Position numbers and translations under genes: made by a program
In this document: piece after piece, positions 24,133 through 37,499 of the stretch
Numbering within the stretch: position 1 is the stretch's first letter
Layout of the letters: every line of letters starts with the position of its first letter
Source: Arbacia lixula
Lineage: Eukaryota; Echinodermata; Echinoidea; Arbacioida; Arbaciidae
Assembly: GCA_963669155.1 (NCBI GenBank)
Contig: OZ022584.1
Location: 16,113,417 to 16,177,416, forward strand
Direction of reading: 5' to 3'
DNA length: 64,000 bases
The notes under the pieces: generated by a model
Database searches by the model: none
What the model saw: only the letters and a program-made list of their open reading frames with translations
Told to the model about the DNA's origin: nothing

Positions 24133-24690
24133 CACACACACATACACACACACACACACACACACTCGCATGAGTATACAAACGTGCAATAACATTTGTA
24201 AGACAGTCACTATTTTGTTTTCACTTTCACCTTTCTGTTTCACTCGTCCACATCGCCCCTCTGTCTCCTTTCTCATAGTTTGTTTGTCTGTCTCATTTCT
24301 TTCGTACGTTCACCTATGTTCCATCGTCAAACCAAATATCCACCCTCTCCCATATTCCCTCCATGTGTCTCAATCTTTCTCTCTACCTTTTCTCTTTCTC
24401 TCCTATTTCTCTCTCTGCCTCTCTCTCTCTCTCTCCTCTCTTCCTCTCTCTTTCTTTTCCCCCCTCTCTCTTTCTTTCCCCCCCTCTCTCTTTTATTTCT
24501 CCATTTATACTACTTGTAACGTTTGCTTCCATCTCTCCCTCTCTCCTCTCTCTCTTCCCCCTTCCTCCCCCCCCCCCCCTCCCCCCACCCCCACTCTTTC
24601 TCTCTTTATCTCCCTCTCTCTCCCCCCTTTTCTCTCTGTCTCTCTCTGTCTTTGTCTCCCCCCCCCCATTTTATCGCTCTACCCCTGATC
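24133..24690. repeat. (CA)n followed by long pyrimidine tract with C-runs
   Basis: (CA)n at 24133-24166, then CT-rich DNA from about 24220. Poly-C runs lie near 24568-24580 and 24657-24667. The 172-codon plus-strand ORF is a Ser/Leu/Pro artefact. Confidence 0.9.
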
Positions 24691-24779
24691 TTAATCACTT
24701 CTCCCTCTATACTCTTCCGAATAGTTGCTTTCATCTTTCCCTCACTCCTCCTCGCCCCCAAACCGCATCGTCCAATCGT

Positions 24780-25080
24780 TTAAGCCGTTACGTATGAAGG
24801 AAGCGACACCGACCAATTTCGTTGATGAAGATTCTCCCCGTTAATTCACTGATCGCTTACCTTAGACAATTGTGACGTCACGCTCTTCCGCGTTAATGCC
24901 GTGGAAGACGGCTCACGTCGCATCGGTGAATCGGGCTGAAGCTGACGACCAAATCGTTAAACAGTGCGTGAGTGTGCGTCCGTCGCCCTTTCTGACGGGT
25001 TGGGGTCGTGACCCGGGAAGGAGCTATTCAGCTTGGTTGCGTTTCTGCCTCAAGAATTTGCCCCTTCTCGCTCCAAAATA
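24780..25080. promoter_or_regulatory. CpG-containing unique block with CRE site
   Basis: Exact TGACGTCA at 24873-24880 is followed by CpG-containing sequence (GACGGCTCACGTCGCATCGG). A 69-codon ORF starts at 24872 with mixed composition but no motif. Candidate regulatory block only. Confidence 0.2.
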
Positions 25081-25869
25081 GGACGTTGCAACGCCTCGTA
25101 TCCTCACAAAAGTAGAAATATAACGAAGTTTGGCGCTGTATTGTAAGCTGTAGATGTCGCCATGATAAACTCTACGTATGCGCGAGTACACACTTTTTAT
25201 CAAAACATGAACATTATCATTTCCAGAAAATTTCGTTCGAGTATCATTATAACCCTGAAGAAAACCTGGTGGAATGAATTCATAACACTTACCAATAGGC
25301 CTACCACTGATATATGCCTATTTATAATATAAACAGACGCATTACAAAACGACTGTTCCTATGTTACGATTGTAATTGCAACCATTCATTTGTAGTTTTA
25401 AACACTGATATGGAGCATAACAGTTACGTGGGTTTTGTTTATCATGTTTCGAACAAATTTGTTAAACCTAACACATATTGTATGAAGAGAACATTGGGCA
25501 ACATCTTCGTTCGAATGTTTATGTTTTTAAGAACGGACTTTGGTATCTATAAAGGAAAGTCCTATATTGTAGACAAATAGTGTGGTATGTCTTGAAAGAA
25601 GAAAGTGCAATTTTCGATTTGTGTATTGTGTATACAGCGTAGATTTAAAACCAAAACAAAGAGGCAAAAGTGACTGAAATGTCCTGACAAAATAGTGTTT
25701 AGGGTCCATTAGCTTTGTGAGCATGATGTCATTACCCTAATAAGGCCATCTAAAGAAAGACAGAGTTTGTAGTTGGAGAGCGATGTGCTCAATGGAGCGT
25801 GCGGCTGTGGGGCCGAGATGATCGGGATCCGTAGCCCCAGCTGCTCAGAGGGATGGAGCTGAATCAATA
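25081..25869. other. AT-rich unique DNA
   Basis: An 88-codon ORF at 25314-25580 is Asn/Tyr/Phe-rich, as expected from AT-rich DNA. No gene recognised. Confidence 0.4.
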
Positions 25870-25943
25870 ATGAGAGGGGAGACGGGGGATGGGGGGGGGG
25901 AGAAAAGAGGAGAGAGAGAAGGAGAGAAAGAGAGAGAGCGAAT

Positions 25944-25982
<39 letters not shown>

Positions 25983-26132
25983 GGGGGTGGGCAAGGACAG
26001 AGGGAGAGAGAGGAGAGAGAGGGGGAGGGAGAGAGAATAATAGAGAGAGATAGGGGATGACGGAGAGAAAGCGAATAGAGAGAGGGGGCAGAGAGAGAGT
26101 GAAAGGGAAGAGAGAGCGGGTAGAGGGAGAGT

Positions 26133-26197
<65 letters not shown>

Positions 26198-26258
26198 TAG
26201 GAGCAGAGAGAGAGAGAGAGAGTGAGAGAAAGATAGGAATAGAGAGAGATGGAAGATA
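25870..26258. repeat. (GA)n purine tract
   Basis: Degenerate GA-rich DNA with a G-run near 25891-25900 and a long pure (GA)n at about 26134-26195. Ser/Leu minus-strand ORFs are artefacts. Confidence 0.95.
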
Positions 26259-26408
26259 TGCAGATCGTGAAAGGAAGAATCATAGGATGGTTTAAAAGGG
26301 TGAACAGGTTTCGAAAAAAATTCGAGAACACATTGAGGCATTGCGCTCTGAGAATTCAAGGAAGGTATAGTTATATAATTATACAATTATGAAATATGTG
26401 GGAAATTG

Positions 26409-26574
26409 AAGAAGAAGAAGAAGAAGAAGAAGAAGAAGAAGGAGAAGAAGAAGAAGAAGAAGAAGAAGAAGAAGAAGAAGAAGAAGAAGAAGAAGAAGAA
26501 GAAGAAGAAGAAGAAGAAGAAGAAGAAGAAGAAGAAGAAGAAGAAGAAGAAGAAGAAGAAAAAGAAAAAGAGAA
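26409..26574. repeat. (GAA)n, about 165 bp, nearly pure
   Basis: Around 54 GAA units with a single visible interruption (GGAGAAG near 26440) and AAAGAAAAAG at the 3' edge. It reads as poly-Glu, poly-Lys or poly-Leu/Phe in different frames; none is a gene. Long GAA/TTC is known to form triplex structures and to change in length. Confidence 0.98.
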
Positions 26575-26778
26575 TGGAAAGGAGGAGCAACATCGGTAGA
26601 ATTAAAACGGATGTAGGTCATTCAAATACCAGTTTGGATTTGCACAATTTTCATATTGTATAGCTTGCTGAACCGTTAAAAATGCGATTTCCTCCTTTCT
26701 CGGATATTATTGGAGAGATAGAAGCATTAGGGATAAAGATATACAGAAAAAGTGAGAAAGAGATGAGAAGATATTTCG

Positions 26779-26789
26779 TAATAAGAGAC

Positions 26790-26841
<52 letters not shown>

Positions 26842-27001
26842 GCGTAGAGAGTATCAAGAGAGAGAGAGGAGAAAGAGATAGATAGAGAGAATTATATGGA
26901 GAGAGAAAGAGCGAGAGAGAAGGGGAGTGGGACTGAGACACAAACAGAGAGAGGGAGAGGTTTTAGGGGAGAGAGGGGGAGAGAGCGAATAAGAGAGAGC
27001 G

Positions 27002-27033
<32 letters not shown>

Positions 27034-27125
27034 CTATGGAGAGAAGGATAGATAGCGAGGGGGGAGGGAGAGAATGAGGGGTGAAGGAGAAAAAGAGAGA
27101 AAACGAGGGAGATGGAGAGAAGGAG
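26779..27125. repeat. (GA)n clusters
   Basis: Pure (GA)n at about 26789-26838 and 27005-27031, joined by GA-rich imperfect sequence. Confidence 0.95.
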
Positions 27126-27620
27126 AGATCATTTTGACGATGTAAATTGGGGACAGTGCCCGTCAATCGAGCAGCCTAAGTGTGAAAACGAGAGGGGGCA
27201 AATCCTCGTCTTTCCCCCTCTCGCGCTCTCTAGGGGCGCCCGAAACGGGAGCACACTGTCAGCTCGGCGAGCGCACGGGCGCGAAAACGGGACAAGATGG
27301 ACAAGCAGGGGCGACGGAGGGGGAGCAGTTCTTTACCCCTACCGTACCCCTACGCTAAGGAAGAGCCGGGCGGAGGAGGGGGTGGTGTGGAAAAGCGGGG
27401 ACGAGCATTGCGTTCACCTTTTCGTCGCCCAAATGAAAAGGAAGATGCAAGGAGCGAGAAAGGGAAAAAAAAAGAAGTGTGAGAGGGGAAACGGGGTCGA
27501 ATGGGGGAGAGATGTAAAGAACTCGCAGGTGTCAATAAACGGCAGAGACACGGTTGCTGTCAGTGATGTGTGAGTTTGGCGTGTGGACTCCGCGTCCGGT
27601 GATAGATACAACATGACGTT
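27126..27620 (+). other. CpG-rich block with a 153-codon open frame
   Basis: GC- and CpG-rich sequence. An open frame (27112-27573) starts inside the purine tract and continues through mixed, Arg/Gly/Lys-rich sequence without a recognised domain; overlapping frames are open on the minus strand, as GC-rich DNA allows. It could be a CpG-island promoter or first exon, but no TATA, splice donor or homology supports that. Confidence 0.18.
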
Positions 27621-30600
27621 GCGCAATCTGTACACCAGAGGCGAACATTTCCACACGTCGTAGGATAGTGGAGCTCTGCCAATCAACGGCACGTGCAGTT
27701 TCAGCTGATTCCGTTCGGCTCGTGCTTTGTTTTAAGGAGTTTGTTCCAGTTTTCCTCACGAGATGATTTAGTTTGATATCATTAACTTGTCACTCTTAAA
27801 AGTATATAGGCAACCAACACGAGTAACTAGCATTTACGATATCATAATAAAACTCTTTCTTGTTATCGATACCAACGCAGATCAATGACATTGTGATGAT
27901 TGCGGGAAATCAAATTCATACATTATTGTAAAAGGTGGTCTTTTAGGCTCCAAGACTGATTTTAAGTGGACGCCTGTTCATTGCAAGCGTAATAGAAATG
28001 ACATTTATGAAGAGCAACTACAGAACCCATATTTGTGTTCAGCTCCCATCGGTCCGAGTGCCTATAGTCGAGACATCCCATCACATCAAACTTGTTATAG
28101 TTTCCTTAAAGTATGTGTCACATTGACATCTATATTATGCGGTTAATTCTGACACTAGCGCGACACGGATACAACGCATATACAGTGCTTCGTGACACAA
28201 CGACATGGCGCAGGCACACAGGGTGAAGGTTCCGACACTTTGATCGGCACCCTGCGTTGCCGATTGACAGATTTATGCATTTGCAGCTGGTATCTAAAGG
28301 TCATGTGGGATCTAGATTCCCTAGCGTGACGATATGCTTTTCAGGATGTTCAAGCAAGAATACTAACATGTACATGTATTATTAGTAGGTGTCTTAGATT
28401 TGTTTTGTTTTTGGTTACCTGGCATACGATCTGCCATATTGGGAGACAGAGTAACATATTTTTAGCCTACATACGTGCAGACACATTATACCTATGTGAT
28501 TTAAACAAACAAAAATCGAACATACACGTCTTCCAAGCCTTTCAGGAAATCGTAAAAAATAATCTGAAGTCTTATCTTATGAAGATGTTAAAAGAGTTCA
28601 ACGTATCCCACATCATGGATATTACGTAATCACTGCTACATTCGCTTCAAAGTATCCCAACACGGAAGCGTACGCATGGGATAATGATATAGGCCAGGCC
28701 TTGCCTATTTCAGTGTTCTTCTGGCTGGCTTGGTATTATTCAGGAATGGAATGTTTGTTTGTGATCACTTCATTTGAATCCTCGTGTGCTAATGGAGCAC
28801 CTAACTATATCCATTTCATCTTACATTTACTTTGTTTGTCTGTGTATTGTAACATTTTATTCTCCACCTTGGTGTAATTTTTTTCCTGTTCCTATTCTCT
28901 TTTTTGTAACTACGATCTGTTTAATCATGCAGAAATTGCTCCACGAATTCATATTTAAGTTATGTCAATGCCTGAAGGTAATCTGTGATGTCTATTTTTT
29001 TCTTTTGTTTTGCTAAGGTTATTTGCGGTCACCACCCCGAGAGCCCCCACACATCTCGTCCTTCCCGAGTCGGCTGAGAGAGAGGGGCGAGGATGGAGAC
29101 GAGTGCCAATCCATTTGTTATTAATGAGCGGGCTCCAAGCGTCGCGATGCATCTCGTCCCAAACCCAACTCAAGTGTGGCCGACTCGGCGCGATGATGGG
29201 GACGGAAAGAGAGCGGCGGACGGACGGATGAGGCGCGCGTTAACCGAGTGAGAGGATGGGTGATGTGATTGCTGTAGCTTCGGAGGGTGAGAACTCAAAT
29301 AAACCGGGGGAGCTTGCGGGGTCGTGGTCCCCGTAGTTCTACGTCGAACCCCCTGGTTTTGAAAAACACACACGATTATGCTGCAGCGCGTTTTTGTGTG
29401 TGCATATTGATGCAATCGTGAACAAGAGCCATTGCAGGTTAAAATGTTGATAGTTACTTACGCCAGCAGTCCTTCTGAATAGAGCTTTAAGTAGGTCAAT
29501 CTGATTGGTCACTTGCTTAAGTTTAATTTTCATCTCAACTGGAAACAAATTGGAAAGGGCCAATATGGCGTCTCCATTCCACCCTTTCATTTATTTAGTC
29601 TTGTAAATGGAAGGACAAATCTCGAATGGAGGGGTAGCTTAAGATGGTCTCGAGCTCCTTAGTTGCTATATCGTCTCCACGTAGACCCTGTATCACACCA
29701 TACCATGGTGGGAGCTCCAACATGGCGGCGAACCCCCCTTAGGAACTTCAGTTGTCCCCGGCGGGAGGCACGGGATGATACAACTATAGCACAACTATAT
29801 GAATAAAGATGTGCGCAGCGGGGCTCGGGTACCTACCGAATATGCCCGCCGCATGAACTTGGATTTAACACCACGTCCAGGGAATGGTCACATACTATAG
29901 CCTCTGTTTTAGCCTGACAAATTGCTCCTGTATGGGGTTGATATGTATCACTCGTGCGAAAATCCACTTATAGCACATAACTATACCAATTTTCTAAAAA
30001 CATTCACATTCCATCTACTTGTACTACTACATTGACACCCAAAAGCTTTGCCAAGGTTTTCCCCGACAGTACTAGGACTTCTGTCTGCAGATTGCATGTT
30101 GGTTTTCCTTAACCCACAATGTAGATCAGATACGCTTTTGTCATATGTTATTTTACCTGCAGATATTATAGCGAAATGGTGTTTCTATATCAAAACACTT
30201 TTAACTGCTTTGGAGGATGCGGAATGTTAGCATCCTTCAGTCATTGTAAAACACAGGTAACCTGATCATCAGAAATTCTCATTGGAAGACGGCGAAAATA
30301 TTCTTGCGACATCATTCTATGATTTCAATACAATTTAGAACTTCGTCATAAATTTGACTTAAAAACAAGCGTCCTATAACAATCATAAAACGAGTGGCAT
30401 ACCACCCACGAATTGATTACTTCTTTAACCAATACTGTTGGTTAAATATCGCATGACATATTTTGATGCAATATTGCATGAAATATTATGATGCTATATT
30501 GATCAACACTTGAATATAAGTTAGATAAAGGGCGTTATTATAGTGTGATTACATTCGCAGGGGAAATACGAAAGCGAGATATGAAGAATTGACTGTATGC

Positions 30601-31205
30601 AGTTCTCTTAAGTCGTTATTTGGTTCGATGGAAATGAGGCTAGTGGTAAGTGAGAGAACAGTTAGTCGGTCTTTCATTAAATTAATGAGTTGTCGAAAGT
30701 TAGTTTGGCTTGGTTACTCAGATGGGTAATTTATAATTGGCCGTTATAAAGTAACAATTAAATATTTATTTGATGGTAAGTTTCTATGTCGTGTTATATA
30801 ATGTCTGACAGAAAAGTGTTGACAATTCTAAAAGCGACATACTTTGTTAAAAAATCAATGAAAATCAGCGAAATTATGTGACATTGTTAAATTTATCCAA
30901 ATGACATTGAAAGTATGATGTGAATAATTGTGGCTTTCAAAAATTATGACAATTGCAGTTCAACAGAATAAACTAACAATTGATATAAAAATTTACATAC
31001 CAGTCTTTTCTTGTACATGTTCCTGGTGTTATAATCTGCAAATGATATACATACATTACGTTCTTCGAGTTTTATGTCAAAAAGATTATGATCCCCTGTT
31101 CTGTATATTATTTCTATCTAAATTCTTTGGTGAATAATCTTCCACACAGGGGATCGTTTTACAAAATGTTACGAATCGTGTCAATTCATGCTTTATTCTC
31201 TTCGC
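27621..31205. other. 3.6 kb of unique DNA, longest quiet stretch
   Basis: Mostly AT-rich. CpG-containing segment at 29020-29240 with TTGTTATTAATGAGCGGGC and a TCAAGTG site (NKX-type). YY1-like CAACATGGCGGC at 29718-29729. A 25-bp unit with the GCATGAAATATT theme is repeated about 2.5 times at 30447-30505. A 74-codon ORF at 28405-28629 ends in a helical stretch (VKNNLKSYLMKMLKEFN), too short to assign. No gene recognised. Confidence 0.35.
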
Positions 31206-31209
31206 AGTA

Positions 31210-31600
31210 TGTCTCGGATATTTAAATAGCGTATCTTTTTTCTTACAAAGCCCGCTGGGGGGATTTAATCACGTGGCCACATCAAAATAATGCTTGCCAG
31301 ATCAACGGTTCCCCCAGCGATTCCATTCGGCAGGTCTCGTGACTCGTCCCCTGTCTGGACTTAGTATATCTCTCCCTAATCGCCAGGAGAGACGCAAGAA
31401 AACTTGGTGCGCGTTTGATATGTTTTATTGTCTGCGCGATATAGGAGAAGTGGGGAGAGAAGGGAGAACGTGTGCTGAACGATGATTGCCTTGTCATGAA
31501 GGAAAACACCCCTGCATATCCCCGGACGAGGAGTCTCAGACCGACTGAGTCATGATAACGCGTTAATTAGACCCATATGTCGCCCCGAATGGGATCCAAC
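31210..31600. promoter_or_regulatory. Candidate regulatory block, dense motifs
   Basis: Non-repetitive. Contains TATTTAAATAG (MEF2/AT-type, near 31220), TTTAATCACGTGGCC (E-box CACGTG near 31272), TGAGTCATGATAACGCGTTAATTAGACC-type sequence near 31545-31572 (AP-1, GATA and homeodomain cores in a row). Enhancer-like by motif content only. Confidence 0.22.
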
Positions 31601-34139
31601 ACTGAATCACCTTGAACTGAAACTATACCGCGAGGGGGTCCCAACTCTGCCCCCTCTTTCGCGCCTGTTACCCCCCTTCTCGTACCCCATTCCCTTCCTG
31701 ACTCTATAAACTCCTTTTGTCATTGTGCGTTCGTGCGCGCGTTGGCTTTGGACCTGGCCCGCCGCGCCCTGTGATTGAACATTGTAAAAGTCGCGCACTA
31801 TTCTGCTTCACCAAGTGTGCGCGCGCGCCTCCGTTCAAAACGCATCAAAAGACATTACCGTTCCGCAGACTCTCTTGGGAAGTTCTCAAACTCCCCTAAG
31901 ACTCTTCTTTGAAAAGACAAAGAACGAATGAACAAAAACAGGGCATTTATTTTAAGAAGATGTTATGAACAATGTGCAGGAAATTAAAAATAGAGATACA
32001 TTGGGGAGCAAACTTCTTGCAACGCGACTAAAATCTTTGCAGACTTGGCATGGAGATGGTTTACTTCGACCTTGCGCACATTCGGTTAAAAAAGAAGATT
32101 AGATCTGCTAAGAGAAAATAGTTCAATGAAGATATGGCGAGGAATATTGATTCGTACCGAATTGTTATCTTGAAAGCATCGAATTAAATCATGGATGAAT
32201 TCTACAATTTTGTTCTTCAAATTGTATGTCATATCTTCCTACAGACGAATTGTGAAATGTTGTTGATTGTTCGATCTTCTTCCACGTAGTGTGTAATTAA
32301 TTTCAAGAATGCACTTCACATAACCTTGCATGACACATACGCTAAATATAATCCACGCTGAGTTGAATGCATTCATCCTTTTTAAGGAGGAGTTCAGTTT
32401 TGTCATTCCCGTTGACATAAAATGATACACGCCTAAAGCCTTTAAAGCGTTTCCCATAATGGCGTTATGTCAACCTTTCGCCAATTTTCTTCAGCATCGA
32501 TTTGAATCACTCTACAAACATGACAAAGTGTTGACAAGGGCGTGACTGTTTTTGGAATCATTGCGCAGAGGGCGATCGTTTGACACCGGAGCGTGCAGTG
32601 CGAAGATGGCTTCTCGAGATCTGTGGAATCATTCTCAGATGCGCGAAGAGCAACGTCACGAAGATTAAGGACAGGAGGCGAGGACAATATAAGTCACGAT
32701 AGAAATCATCACGGCTCCAGATGAGAGTGTCTTTGGACAAGGAGGACTTGAACTTTCCACGCTATCTCGGCCAAATTCTAAGCCACATGCGTGCGTGCAT
32801 GTTGACATGGCAAAGTGGGATTATCCCCCACCCTTCCCTCCCCTCATAAACATGTTTTTTTTTTTATCAAGATGAATATGATCGGGACGTTGTTTCGAAG
32901 AGAAAATAAAATTGAATCTCAAGAAAGGAAACATTTCCGATTAATTCTTTGTTATTGATATTGCGATGTCAGATGCAGAAGGAGAGTGTGTCTATGGTGG
33001 GGGGGGGGGGGGCGGTAATTTTACAATTTCGGCAGTTATCGCAAGGTTGTATTTATATATTTATATATGAATTACGTATTTATGTATATATTTATCGATA
33101 CAACATATTTGAATGACATATATATAAATCTTAAATATACAAGCAACGTAACTAAGACTATTGGCAACTCGGATTAAAATAAATGTCATCTTTTACATTG
33201 GCTTGCTTGCGTCACTGCCAAAATTGAGAATATGCGGTAACAATGGCATTTGTTGAAAACCAAGCTACCTCGTACGCTTTAACTATGCGTATGAGCATTA
33301 ATGAGGCCGAGATGAGGTATTAAAGGAAAGTAATAGGGGTTTCTTGAATTCAGGCATACCATTTTTTACTGAAAATAGCGTTTTCAGGAAAAGGCAAAAG
33401 CGAATATGAATTCAGAGTACGAAGATGGAATGTAAAAAAATATTTTTATGTAGAATATTTATGATATTTCTTAGACTCATTAGAGAAGTTTGTTAGAAGT
33501 CTGTAGCATCTCCGATGACGGAAACAGGACGAAAGAATGACCTTAAAGATAGCTTAAAACTGACAAAATGGCGCCTGGACGGTTACGCTTGAGTGATTTT
33601 TTAAAGTGAAGAGTCAGGTGAACTAGATTATATGATAGAGACTATCACTACGGAATTTAAAATGAAATGATCAAAATGTAAGTGACCCATTTAGGGTCCA
33701 CAAGGACTTCGAGTAAAACGAATCGCTTTTCGAGGAAGAAGAAGATTTTTAAGATACGGAATGATCGCAAAGCATTGTCGCCTTTTGGGCGTGAATGCAA
33801 TTATTTTACTACGAAATGTAATATTTTGTGAATGGAAATGTTTGTGAGCGCGGTAAAGAGGCAGAAAAGTGAATTTTCGACGGGTTGCCATTGATGGCTC
33901 GAAATCCAGTGCACAGGCAAGGAAGGGGGAGGGGCGTTATATTTCCTTTAAATACATTCATAACACTCTTTATTCATACCCCCAGAAATGAATTATTCAG
34001 CACCCACTCTATGGTTTCAAGATCGTTTCAAGTGCACATTTTTTTTTGTCGTCGCGCGTCGCGAAAGGAAAAGAAAAAGATGAGACATGGCGGTGGGCCG
34101 AGGTGGTGGATAGATACAGAAGATGAAACTCGGTAAGGA
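31601..34139. other. Unique DNA; one possible decayed family-B element
   Basis: TGTCATTCCCGTTGACATAA near 32401 and the GCCTAAAGCC following it resemble the family-B left part; this would be a very degraded copy at about 32401-32455. G12 at 33000-33012. AT-rich TATATTTATATA sequence at 33050-33140. No gene recognised. Confidence 0.3.
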
Positions 34140-34620
34140 ATCTGACGAGGAGGGGAGATCTTCAAGACATTATCTCGCCTTCTTTAGCTATGTAAACACA
34201 CTTGGGCCGCTGTCTGAGACGGCCTCATTTGCATCCGGCGCGGCGTTCGATCGTTAAGAGTTTGAGAGCACCGATCTTTGGAGAAAATTAGGAGGGGGGA
34301 AAAGAGCGGTTGGATGCGAAAGCTGTAGGGTGGAAAATGACCGTGGTAAGAAAGAATTGTATCCATTATCCCGTAATAATTGAATATGAAGATGATGTAA
34401 CTTTAGACCGCGCCGCTCGTCTGATAAGTATGCATAGGATCCGAAGGGCGAATAACTGATTAATTCTCACATCAGATGTAGAAATAGATGTATCCCACTT
34501 GTTTGCAAGCTTGCCCGGTGTTTTGATGGTGTATTGTTCACCTTGTAGTGTCATAGTAACCGACGTGCTTTTTGATACGTACGTTACCATGGCAGCCAAG
34601 TGAGAACAAGTACCCAAGAG
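34140..34620. promoter_or_regulatory. Candidate regulatory block: FOX, octamer, GATA and X-box motifs
   Basis: TGTAAACA (34191-34198, forkhead type), ATTTGCAT (34227-34234, POU octamer), TGATAAG (34422-34428, GATA) and GTTACCATGGCAGC (34583-34596, 13 of 14 of the RFX X-box) lie within 400 bp of non-repetitive, CpG-containing DNA. The combination is enhancer-like. No expression or conservation evidence is available. Confidence 0.28.
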
Positions 34621-36774
34621 AGAACAATAGCGAACTCACGCGGGTAGGGAAAAAGTAACATCCCCATCCCACCCCCCCCCCCTCGCCCCTACTCTCCTCA
34701 TTATAGTATGGCAAAAGAAATATATCACACCTCACATCCTCATAAAAACAGATATGTTTAACTTTACAGGAGAGCTCTCAGTGTTTAACTCGTAATGTAG
34801 ATATGTATCCCTTGCGTTATATCCATTTAGACATTATCAATCAATTAGTGAAAAAAATATGCTTGAACATGTAGTACTGTGTGGTTTTGCGGTCGACTGT
34901 ACACCTCGTGACGTGAGGCCACTGTGATTGACGATTTTCTTCCTGGAAGACGGGTATCTCGAACCTTATTTTATTTACAATGTGTTTTTTTTTTCGTTTT
35001 CTCCCTTTCTTCTTGACAGGAAAATGGAAATGTCTGTTTTAAAGTGTAACCATTTTATGTTGTACTATTTATATGCACAAAAAGAAGGATAGCGCATGTG
35101 TGACACACACAGTGGATTCACCCATTATATACCGAGCCCGCATAATGCGAGCTGGTCTTTTCCACTCAGATACTAAGCAGCACGATTCCCACACAATCTG
35201 CTGTTCGGACAATATACAACAGGTTATCAATAAACCTCATAAAATATCTTATAGGACACAATTAAGCCTCACTTGTTCGGTTACTATAGTTCCGTGGTAA
35301 ATTTTGATGTTCTAACTGGATCAGGGTCAACAAAGCCAAAAAATCTAACCATGAGCAATGGGTTAAACAAGCCCCCCCCCCCCCCCCATTAATAATGCTA
35401 CTATCCGTAACAAAATTGACACCCACACTTTATTCCTGAGGTTATAACCTCGCATACGTTTGGAGAGAGAAAACGCACCACTAATCGTTATCTCTATATA
35501 TTGCTCATAAAAAACAGCCCAAATGGACGCCCCACACATTACCCGGATAACAGGAAACCATTTTGTAATTGCAAAGACGTTAATTGAACTCTTGATCCAA
35601 CTTCCCTCGTGATCACTGAAATGTGAACCCTCATAAAAAAGTGAATCCGCAATTCACTCGTGTATGCCTCTTCAAGTGGTGATAAACCATATCAAAACAC
35701 GAGAAACAAATATGATCAAGTCTTCTTGAAGTTTGTCAGATCATACCGCTCTAAATTCTCTACGGAAGTGACTACGCCTGGGCGTACACATTAAAAGTAT
35801 AGTTTATTCTAATTCTGCCCCTATGACTGTCATTGAAATAATTTGTAAAAAGAAAAACTCTTCTTTTTTTCTTGGAATGAAAGTGGCAGAGTCATACTCG
35901 ACAAAATCAATCGACTCATAAATACAGAATAAGTAAACAAAATGTTACAGGGTGAAGATATTCTAAGTACATTACGCATTAAAATGTACTCGTTATTTTG
36001 ATTGACAGTGAGGTTTTCTGAATGTGTAATTTATACATGATATAGCAAAATGATGTCATTTAGTATCATGCGAAGGAATGTCTCTGAAAATAAAATTAGT
36101 TCGTCAAGTGACCGCACATGTTTAGACCATTGACAGTGAAAGTATTACTTGAATTATTCTCAAGCCTTCCTTCTTAGTTAATGTTTTAGTGCCCAAATGT
36201 CCAGCACAGATTTTGTCGTACATTGGAGTATAAAAGATTGTAAGTTGCTCCCCCAAATTAGACAATTTGAAATCATTTGAAAATGAGCTACAAAATATAT
36301 TATATCGATACTCGTAAAAGTTGGTTTACGAAGTAATTTCGTTCAGTACATAACAATTACAGCGAATAATCGCAATCAACCACTTTTGTGATTTTGTGGG
36401 CAAAGTCAATGATTTGTGACAGCATCGTTGATTTTGCGCCCTATAAGCTTACGTTTAGTTCATGGTCTGAGTTAAACTACTGGAATGTGGGCCATAGTAT
36501 TTTCTGTCCGAAGGAACGTATCTTGGGGTCGATGTGTGTCGATTGATGGTATGTGCGACACCTTCAAATGGATCTTTTTTTTTTTTTTTTTAAGACGACA
36601 ATGAGAAACTCATGTAGTGAATGAATGAATGGAGGAGTGAGGGGAAAACTATGATGAACAGTTGAGATCGCATGCGATAATGTAATAATTTTAATGTGTT
36701 GTACCTCAAAGAATTCAGATGGGAAATAATACGAGAAACATGAAACGGGATAGCACAAGAAGAGGGGAGGAGTG
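34621..36774. other. AT-rich unique DNA
   Basis: C-runs near 34671-34682 and 35371-35387; T20 near 36573. No ORF above 75 codons and no recognised element. Confidence 0.4.
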
Positions 36775-36819
36775 GCTAAGAGAAGAAGAATGTAGAGAGA
36801 AGGTTAGGGAGAGAGAGAA

Positions 36820-36856
<37 letters not shown>

Positions 36857-36889
36857 AGCAGACAGAGAGACAGAGAGAAAGAGAGAGAC

Positions 36890-36930
<41 letters not shown>

Positions 36931-37296
36931 CAGAGAGAGACAGAGAGATAGAGAGACAGAGAGACGGAGAAAGAGAGAGAGACAGAGACAGAGAGAGATA
37001 CCGAGAGATAGAGAGAGAGAGAGATACAGAGAAAGACAGAGGGGGAGGAGGGAAAGACAGATAGGGCGGAGAGAGAGAGAGAGACAGAGAGGGAGAGGGG
37101 AGAAGGGGGAGACGGGGAGACGGGGAGAGGGGGGGGGGTGGAGAGGGGAGTGAGAGGGGGAGAGATAGGGAGAGAGAGAGAGAGGGTGGGGAGGGAGAGG
37201 GGAGAGAATGGATGAGAGAGATGGATGGGGGAGAGAGAGAGAGAGATAGATAGAGAATGGAACAGAGAGGGAGCGAAAGAGAGAGAGAAAGAGAGA

Positions 37297-37339
<43 letters not shown>

Positions 37340-37375
37340 AGATAGAGAATGGAAGAGAGAGGGAGCGAAAGAGAA
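36775..37375. repeat. 600-bp (GA)n/(GACA)n purine-rich tract
   Basis: (GACA)n at about 36833-36856, alternating GAGACAGAGAGA, G-rich part at 37040-37215, and pure (GA)n at about 37307-37335. GATAGATAGAGAATGG occurs twice (about 37245 and 37336), so part of the tract is a local tandem duplication. All long ORFs here are low complexity. Confidence 0.95.
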
Positions 37376-37420
37376 CCACACAAAAGCATACAAAGAAATC
37401 ATTTACAGATAGGCGGAAGG

Positions 37421-37499
37421 AACCACCTCAATACCATAGGTGCATGAAATTTATAATAAATCAATGGGGTCATCCTGACTTGGTTTTAAAATAGTTAAT
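37421..37499 (+). mobile_element. Family-B short palindromic element (copy 4, diverged)
   Basis: ACCTCAATACCATAGGTGCA opens it and AAATCAATGGGGTCATCCTG is the core; the right TTAA lies at 37495-37498, the left one is lost. Confidence 0.5.

Noticed and set aside
26379-26663. Poly-Glu, poly-Lys, poly-Leu and poly-Phe ORFs
   Set aside because: They are the reading frames of one (GAA)n tract, with no flanking coding sequence.
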